Below, in pieces: positions 59,075 through 64,000 of a DNA stretch of 64,000 nucleotides. Position 1 is the first letter of the stretch, and every line of letters starts with the position of its first letter. A program made the position numbers and the translations under genes. Source of the stretch: Gamarada debralockiae (taxonomy: Eukaryota > Ascomycota > Leotiomycetes > Helotiales > Hyphodiscaceae); assembly GCA_002803225.1 (NCBI GenBank), contig NXFV01000330.1, positions 1 to 64,000 on the forward strand, read 5' to 3'. The notes under the pieces were generated by a model. The model had not been told where the DNA came from and made no database searches. It saw only the letters and a list, made by a program, of their open reading frames with translations.

Positions 59075-59341
59075 TTAGACATAACACTGGATTTTACAAG
59101 CTCCGAAGCCTTTTGCAGCCGCAGTGAGGTCGGCGTGGACTGTTTGGCCAGTGGCCGTATAATTGCTAGTAAGATACTTTGGGAGTTTGTTGAAGTAGAA
59201 GGTGAGTTTTGTGCAGGGTTGGTTGTTGGGCTTTGCGTCGTAGGTCAGTTGGAGGCGGGCAGATTTGTGCTCGATTTTCTTGAGTGTCATTTTGAGCGGC
59301 AATGCTAACTTAGGAGAGAAGCCTTCGGATTCAAGTTGCAA
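59075..59341 (-). pseudogene. Possible C-terminal gene fragment, unrecognised
   Basis: An open minus-strand frame of 88 codons has gene-like codon use, with Lys/Thr-rich beta-type sequence such as ARLQLTYDAKPNNQPCTKLT and TFYFNKLPKYLTSNYTATG. There is no convincing start and upstream sequence does not continue it. It may be the tail of a lost gene between the EthD remnant and the transporter remnant. I do not recognise the family. Confidence 0.3.
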
Positions 59342-61079
59342 TTGCTGCTATTACATTTGCTCTGCCGCTCTCTTCAAACAATGTATATTTACTCCCATCT
59401 GATTGGAAAGACTTTATTGGGGTATGAAGGTGGGTCGATATGTGACTGACGTTGGAGAGAATTGGCGATTCATTTACTACGAAGGTACGCACTTCAAAAA
59501 TTTGGGGAATAGGCTGCTTGCTAACCGATTTACCTAGGATTCGTCGCTGAGACAATTTCTTTGGTCTTCTTCTTCCTTCTCTACTAACCCCCCAACCCCA
59601 CCACCAAAAAACCCAAAGGGAGTGCCTTTGAGAGAGGGGTGGCTGGTCTGATTATGTTGGAGCCCTGTTGGTCACTCCTGGCGTCGTTCTTATGCTTATC
59701 GGAATTATCTTTACTGTGAACCTCCCAGAACCCGCCCTGTCAATCTAAATTACCTGATTACTTTGACAGAGCTACAAGAAGCCCACTGACAGTCTGGTTC
59801 TGCTTCCCCTAATCCTTGGACTCGCTCTCCTTGTCATCTTCGGATTCTAGGAAACATTCTCAAACACGAGATACAAGCTTTGTCGGCCTTACATCTGTAA
59901 GTTGAAGGTTTCAATAGTGAAAGCGACCTTCTGACATCCCTCAATTCGATCTCATGAGGGATACGAATTTACTGACCCCTTTATTCTAGCATTCACTGGT
60001 AAGTCACACTCTCTTATAATGCGGGTAGGCGCTAACTTTCCCCACCTTAAAATGGTACCTTACACTTTCCCATTATCGGTCTTAGATTTACTAATGCACA
60101 TTTGTCAGTTTATTATGGCATTAATATCATTTACCCAACCATGATCAACGTCTTCTACATTATCCCCCACTACAAGTCGAAGCGAACAGCTGCTCTTGAC
60201 ACTCCCAGGAAACCTTGGGACTGGTGTGTAGTCTCTGAAAATATTCTTGAACTTCGTGGTTGATCGTCTAAGGTCTTTGGTCCACGTTATTGATTTGCTT
60301 CGGTAATCTCATCGGATATTGGAAGCACACTCTAATGGTAAGTTTCATTGGCATGGTCTTCTGGGGAGGCATGATTGGACTTGTCACGCCTTACAACAGG
60401 GGATTTATGATAGCCTTTACTTTCCTGGAGCAGAGATTCTTTGATTGGGCACAATATGAATTAGTTGCGTTCAGTTAACTTGGTATATTGTCCCTCCCCT
60501 CCCTCGCTGAGTTAAAACAACTCACAATGATCCAGCCGTCAAAAAGTCGACCTTGGAAGAAGCGGAGGGTTTACAGGTGTTGGCAGATATGCACGAGGAT
60601 CTCTTGTGCAAGCGATATATGTCTCTATTCTCTCCAATACCCAGAGCTCTCGCGCGGCCGCCACCGTTCCAGCAGCTGCGATTACGCAGGATTGCCTTCG
60701 TCTTCTACCTCGCAACTTCTCGCGACGTATTCTCTAGGGACGGTAGTTCTTAAGATTCTCCCTGGAGTTATTCTAGAGATCCTTGCAGCTGCTGGTGATG
60801 CGTTCAAATGGAGTTATGCTCATGGACTAAAGTGAGTATGGCCCAGAAGATGAAGATCACGTGCTAATCTCTTCCCTCCTAGAATCACGACTATGGCTTC
60901 TCTTAGCTTTGGAGTAAGTGTTGCAATTTTAAAATTAACTGTTCATCTTTTAGCTAACGGGAGATAGGGTATCGCCATCATCTGTTGCTTCTGTGCGAGA
61001 ATATTGATGCCAAGATGAACAACAATATCGAAATCTGCTTAGAGAACGATGTCAATGCGGACAAGTGTAAGTTCCACTG
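59342..61079 (+). pseudogene. Broken TRI12-type MFS transporter
   Basis: Plus-strand remnants of a 14-helix drug:H+ antiporter of the TRI12 (trichothecene efflux pump) type. The order is ENWRFIYYEG, intron, FVAETISLVFFFLLY, a TAA stop (59585-59587) where family members have Trp, PPN, then WSDYVGALLV in another frame. Next comes KPTDSLVLLPLILGLALLVI, then a TAG stop (59848-59850) again at a Trp position before ETFSNTRYKLCRPYI. Later segments are YYGINIIYPTMINVFYI, ICFGNLIGYWKHTLMVSF, FLEQRFFDWAQYE, GDAFKWSYAHGLK and, after a one-base shift near 60998, NIDAKMNNNIEICLENDVNA. Some GT-AG introns survive, but stops and the shift are not removed by them. The first helices were not found. The gene appears inactive. 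Confidence 0.75.
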
Positions 61080-61185
61080 ATCACTTATTTAGGGAGTGAT
61101 CCTAGGATATTGGTATCCGATAGAGAACGGGTCATTTAATGTTCCCAGAATTCAATATTTTATTTTTACATTGCCTCCCAGAACA

Positions 61186-61924
61186 TCAAAACTTCGCCTT
61201 TACATCTCCCCAAGCTCCACTCAATTTATAAACACCAACTTCAGCACCGAGTAGAGCTCCCATAGTTTTCTTTGCCCAAGGTGTCTCTGCAGACTTATCT
61301 AAGTCCGCCTGTGGTAATGTCTCGCTATCAAACTCATGCAGCGCCAAGTAAGTGGTCGGCTTCTCTACCCTCAACGCAGTCTTTAATTTGTATCTCCTCG
61401 TCCTCACATAACCCGGACATGCCGCCAACGTCTCATAATGCTCCTCTTTATACCACGCATCAAGATCTGCGTCCATGCCTGCCGCTGGAGTAAGACCTGC
61501 TGAGATCACTAATTTTGTTGGCCCTCCCCCTCTCGTCAGTTCCGCGTTCCCAAACCAAAAATTAAAGCGTACCTGGGTTTGCGCCCGGCTTCTCATACGA
61601 ATGAATAAAGTCATAAAACCTCGAATCAAAATCCACAAAATCAAAACAGTTGTGGCTTGGTCCTGGGAAATAATCGCTCGTCAACGGAATACTGGCAAAT
61701 TCCTTGCCCCCCAGCCAGTTGACGTCGGAAACCGGATATATAGCAAGATATGGACGGTCTGCTTTCGGGTCGATGCTTTTATATCGAAAGGCAGAATTGA
61801 AGCCACTGGTTGCGAGGATATCGGGGACGTGAACTTCGTTGTACCATTTGTTGAAATTCTCGTCAGTTGTAGAGCCGGGATGAGTGATTTTGGAGTTCAC
61901 CCAAAGGATGCCGGGTTGTGCCAT
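61186..61924 (-). CDS. EthD-like dimeric alpha/beta-barrel protein, two tandem domains
   Basis: Exons 61924-61573 and 61508-61186 on the minus strand give 224 residues. The N-terminal half (residues 1-115) starts GILWVNSKI and contains FNKWYNEVHVPDILATSGFN, and the second half (from about 120) starts ISAGLTPAAGMDADLDAWYK followed by EEHYETLAACPGYVRTRRYK. Both have the W-Y-x-E-x-H-x-x-x-L pattern of ferredoxin-like dimeric alpha/beta barrels (EthD and stress-response A/B families). Such proteins accompany oxidative degradation pathways or bind small hydrophobic molecules; the reaction is unknown. It is divergent from the PRISE-type reductase with 497 bp between starts. Confidence 0.8.
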
Positions 61925-62421
61925 GATCTAGAATGGAATTGAGGGTTGAATTGAGAGAGAGAAGTTCCAATTTGATTGTTTGATTGAACTTTTCGAAGGG
62001 TTCCAAACCAGGAACTTTGCAGCGAGTCAGTCGAGCCAGTGTCATTACAGCCCTGAATAATTGTGGGTGAGCTGTATTTCCTTCCTTCGCGCTCGTTCCA
62101 GTCTTCCGTCTACGCTTCGCCTGTCGGTCGGAACATTAGCAAAATTGATTTTGCATTGCGGGAAACGATATGCAGCGATGTAAAACTTAGGAAGGGGCGA
62201 TAGTTGGGTATATAGCGGGGTAAATGTTAACCGAAGTCCCTGGGACCCAGACAGGGCGATTTGGCGGGCCGAGCTTTCGTACATCGAGCAAACGACGCCC
62301 AATCTGTTGGGTGACGATACTTTGGTGCTTACTGCAGCGAAGCTCAAAGTAAGTACCGTGACTTCTTGCAAATAATTATTGGTGACAGGAATATCTCGTT
62401 TCTTCGCCCAGGAACGCAATA
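61925..62421. promoter_or_regulatory. Shared divergent promoter, EthD and PRISE genes
   Basis: 497 bp without a supported ORF. A close CGG-N1-CGG pair lies at 62125-62131. No further motif is supported. Confidence 0.3.
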
Positions 62422-63645
62422 ATGTCGAAATCTGCCGTAGTATTCGGTGCCAGCGGAGTGACCGGGTGGGCGTTCGTGAACGAGATTTTGCACGACTATC
62501 CTAGGAAGGGAACTTGGAGCAAGGTCCATGCTTTGACGAACAGACAACTCAAGCAAAATGACTCTCTGTGGCCAAACGATGAGAGATTGAATATTGTCTC
62601 TGGGATCGATCTGCTGAAGGGCAGTCAAGAAGATCTTGAAGAGGCACTCCGGAAGATCGAGGGGATTGAGAAAGTGACACATGTCTACTATCTAGGTGAG
62701 CTTTCCTCGTGTGAGAAGAGAGTTTTCACTGACATTTTTCCAGCTTATAAAGCTTCTTCGGATCTCTGGCAAGAGTACAAAGATGCAGACAAGATGTTTC
62801 GGCGCTCCACGACCGCCATGGACCATCTCAGCCCGGCGCTAGAATTCGTTGTCCTTCAAACAGGAGCGAAAATGTATGGTTGCCACCTTCTTGAGGATCA
62901 CCCCACAGACTACATCCATGTCCCACTGAAAGAATCACACCCCCGTCTCAAATCACCATATGCAGAAACGCTCTTCTATCACCCACAACTAGATTGGATC
63001 ACATCGTACGCCAAAGACAAATCCTGGAACTGGTGCGATACAAGACCGGACATCATCATTGGATTTGTACCAAATCAGAACTTTTACTCGCTTGCCACTT
63101 CGATCGCTGTGTTCTTGTCGCTGTGGGCCGCAGTTGAGGGGAAGAATTCCACTTGTCCTTACCCGGGGAGTCACAAGGCTTGGGTCGCGAAATCGAATGA
63201 TAGTTCGAGCGATATGATTGCGAGACAGACGCTTCATCTTTCACTCACACTCTCGAAGACGTCGAAGGGTGAAGGTTTCAATGTGGCGGATGCGAAAGAG
63301 CCCAAGTCTTGGGAGGCGAAATGGCCCGAGTTGTGTTCATATTTTGGGTTGAAGGGAGTTGGGCCACCCAGTGAAGGAGAACCAACGGAAGTGAGGACAT
63401 ACATTAAGAAACATTTAGATGTGTGGGAGAAGATGGAGAAGATATATGGGTTGAAGAGCGGAATCGCGGACTCCGACCTGACGTTCAAGGGGTTTGAGTA
63501 CTTCCTCCTAACGCAGTTTGATTTTGATAGACAGTATGACATGACAAAGATGTATGGAACGGGGTTTTCGGAAGAAAGGAGTACATTAGAGGCTTGGGGA
63601 GGGGTATTTGATCGGATGAAGAGGGCGAAGATAATTCCAGCCTGA
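62422..63645 (+). CDS. PRISE-type NADPH enone reductase (extended SDR, SirQ-like)
   Basis: Exons 62422-62695 and 62744-63645 give 391 residues. The Rossmann start is VVFGASGVTGWAF (6-18). PRISE signatures are LQTGAKMYGCHL, carrying the catalytic Lys, and the Tyr-containing LFYHPQLDWI. WNWCDTRPDIIIGF and a PRISE-like C-terminal half (FNVADAKEPKSWEAKWPELC) follow. PRISE enzymes (progesterone 5-beta-reductase/iridoid synthase family) reduce C=C bonds conjugated to carbonyls with NADPH. The 48-bp intron (GTGAGC...TTTTCCAG) is a multiple of three and stop-free, so retention would give a 407-residue protein with 16 extra residues. Splicing restores HVYYLAYKASSDLW, which matches the family. It is the last gene of the oxidative run in this window. 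Confidence 0.88.
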   Translation: MSKSAVVFGASGVTGWAFVNEILHDYPRKGTWSKVHALTNRQLKQNDSLWPNDERLNIVSGIDLLKGSQEDLEEALRKIEGIEKVTHVYYLGELSSCEKRVFTDIFPAYKASSDLWQEYKDADKMFRRSTTAMDHLSPALEFVVLQTGAKMYGCHLLEDHPTDYIHVPLKESHPRLKSPYAETLFYHPQLDWITSYAKDKSWNWCDTRPDIIIGFVPNQNFYSLATSIAVFLSLWAAVEGKNSTCPYPGSHKAWVAKSNDSSSDMIARQTLHLSLTLSKTSKGEGFNVADAKEPKSWEAKWPELCSYFGLKGVGPPSEGEPTEVRTYIKKHLDVWEKMEKIYGLKSGIADSDLTFKGFEYFLLTQFDFDRQYDMTKMYGTGFSEERSTLEAWGGVFDRMKRAKIIPA

Positions 63646-64000
63646 AGATAAATCGAGATGCCACTAACACTGTCAGGATTTGCAATCCCGTGATAGTAGC
63701 GCCACGTGTTCAAGATCTGCGGGGTAGAATCTGGGTTTGGAGGTTTAAATTTCTACTCCTTATTCGACCCTTTAGATTTTAACTCTCCCATATCCATTTA
63801 TTAGTCTTCTATACCTCCGTAGACAAGAATACCATGTCCCTGATGAATCTTACTTTAACCATGGTCTGTTCCAGATATCTACTATTCCAATTCAAAAGTC
63901 GACCTGTCTGTGCTCCTCTGTTGATTTTATCATCATTATCATCATCAGAATCAGAAAGACGATAAGGGAATCTCCTGTCCTGCACTCCTCTGACCGTACG
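63646..64000. other. 3' flank of the PRISE-type gene
   Basis: No supported feature; the window ends in non-coding sequence. Confidence 0.4.

Noticed and set aside
1..64000. CRISPR arrays, riboswitches, bacterial-type operons, secondary-metabolite backbone enzymes
   Set aside because: No direct-repeat array, no bacterial features, and no PKS, NRPS or terpene synthase motifs were seen on either strand.

Overview
The window is nuclear DNA of a filamentous ascomycete (Pezizomycotina). The evidence is short GT-AG introns (about 42-70 bp) with CTRAY-type branch sites, Zn2Cys6 regulators, fungal P450s, a DUF3712 membrane protein, an ascomycete-type laccase ending in DSGL, and remnants of NACHT-WD40 and DUF7730 genes. 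A helotialean (Leotiomycete) host is my guess, not shown by the sequence. Gene models below were spliced by hand; junctions were accepted when phases agreed across the whole gene and conserved motifs were restored.

Left half (1-33 kb) is gene-poor and full of decay. It holds the tail of a NACHT-type WD40 gene at the left edge, LTR-end remnants, a frameshifted DUF7730 pseudogene, a membrane-anchored pirin, a 6 kb stretch with no convincing gene, a Zn2Cys6 factor, an orphan 204-aa gene with a possible decayed copy beside it, an unrecognised broken ORF, an intact nine-exon P450, a broken secreted surface protein, a single-exon TRM1 tRNA methyltransferase with two candidate starts, and a DUF3712 protein.

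Right half (34-64 kb) is denser and looks metabolic. A secreted Thr/Ser-rich surface protein and a complete laccase precede a run of oxidative and CoA-activating enzymes: a P450 (CYP65-like), an SDR, a 4-coumarate-CoA-ligase-like enzyme, a Baeyer-Villiger-type flavin monooxygenase, a large Zn2Cys6 regulator, an AKR7-like aldo/keto reductase, an aldehyde dehydrogenase, a zinc alcohol dehydrogenase, an EthD-family protein and a PRISE-type enone reductase. Three pairs are divergent (SDR/CoA ligase, ALDH/ADH, EthD/PRISE). There is no PKS, NRPS or terpene synthase in view.

Taken together the right half reads best as a regulated catabolic or detoxification cluster for a small carbonyl-containing plant or aromatic/terpenoid compound: hydroxylate, oxidise to ketone, insert oxygen, reduce enones, oxidise the aldehyde, activate the acid as a CoA ester. 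The substrate is not deducible from sequence. The cluster carries scars: a TRI12-type MFS transporter with in-frame stops and a frameshift, a frameshifted second EthD gene, and a 210-bp inverted-repeat element just upstream of the aldo/keto reductase.
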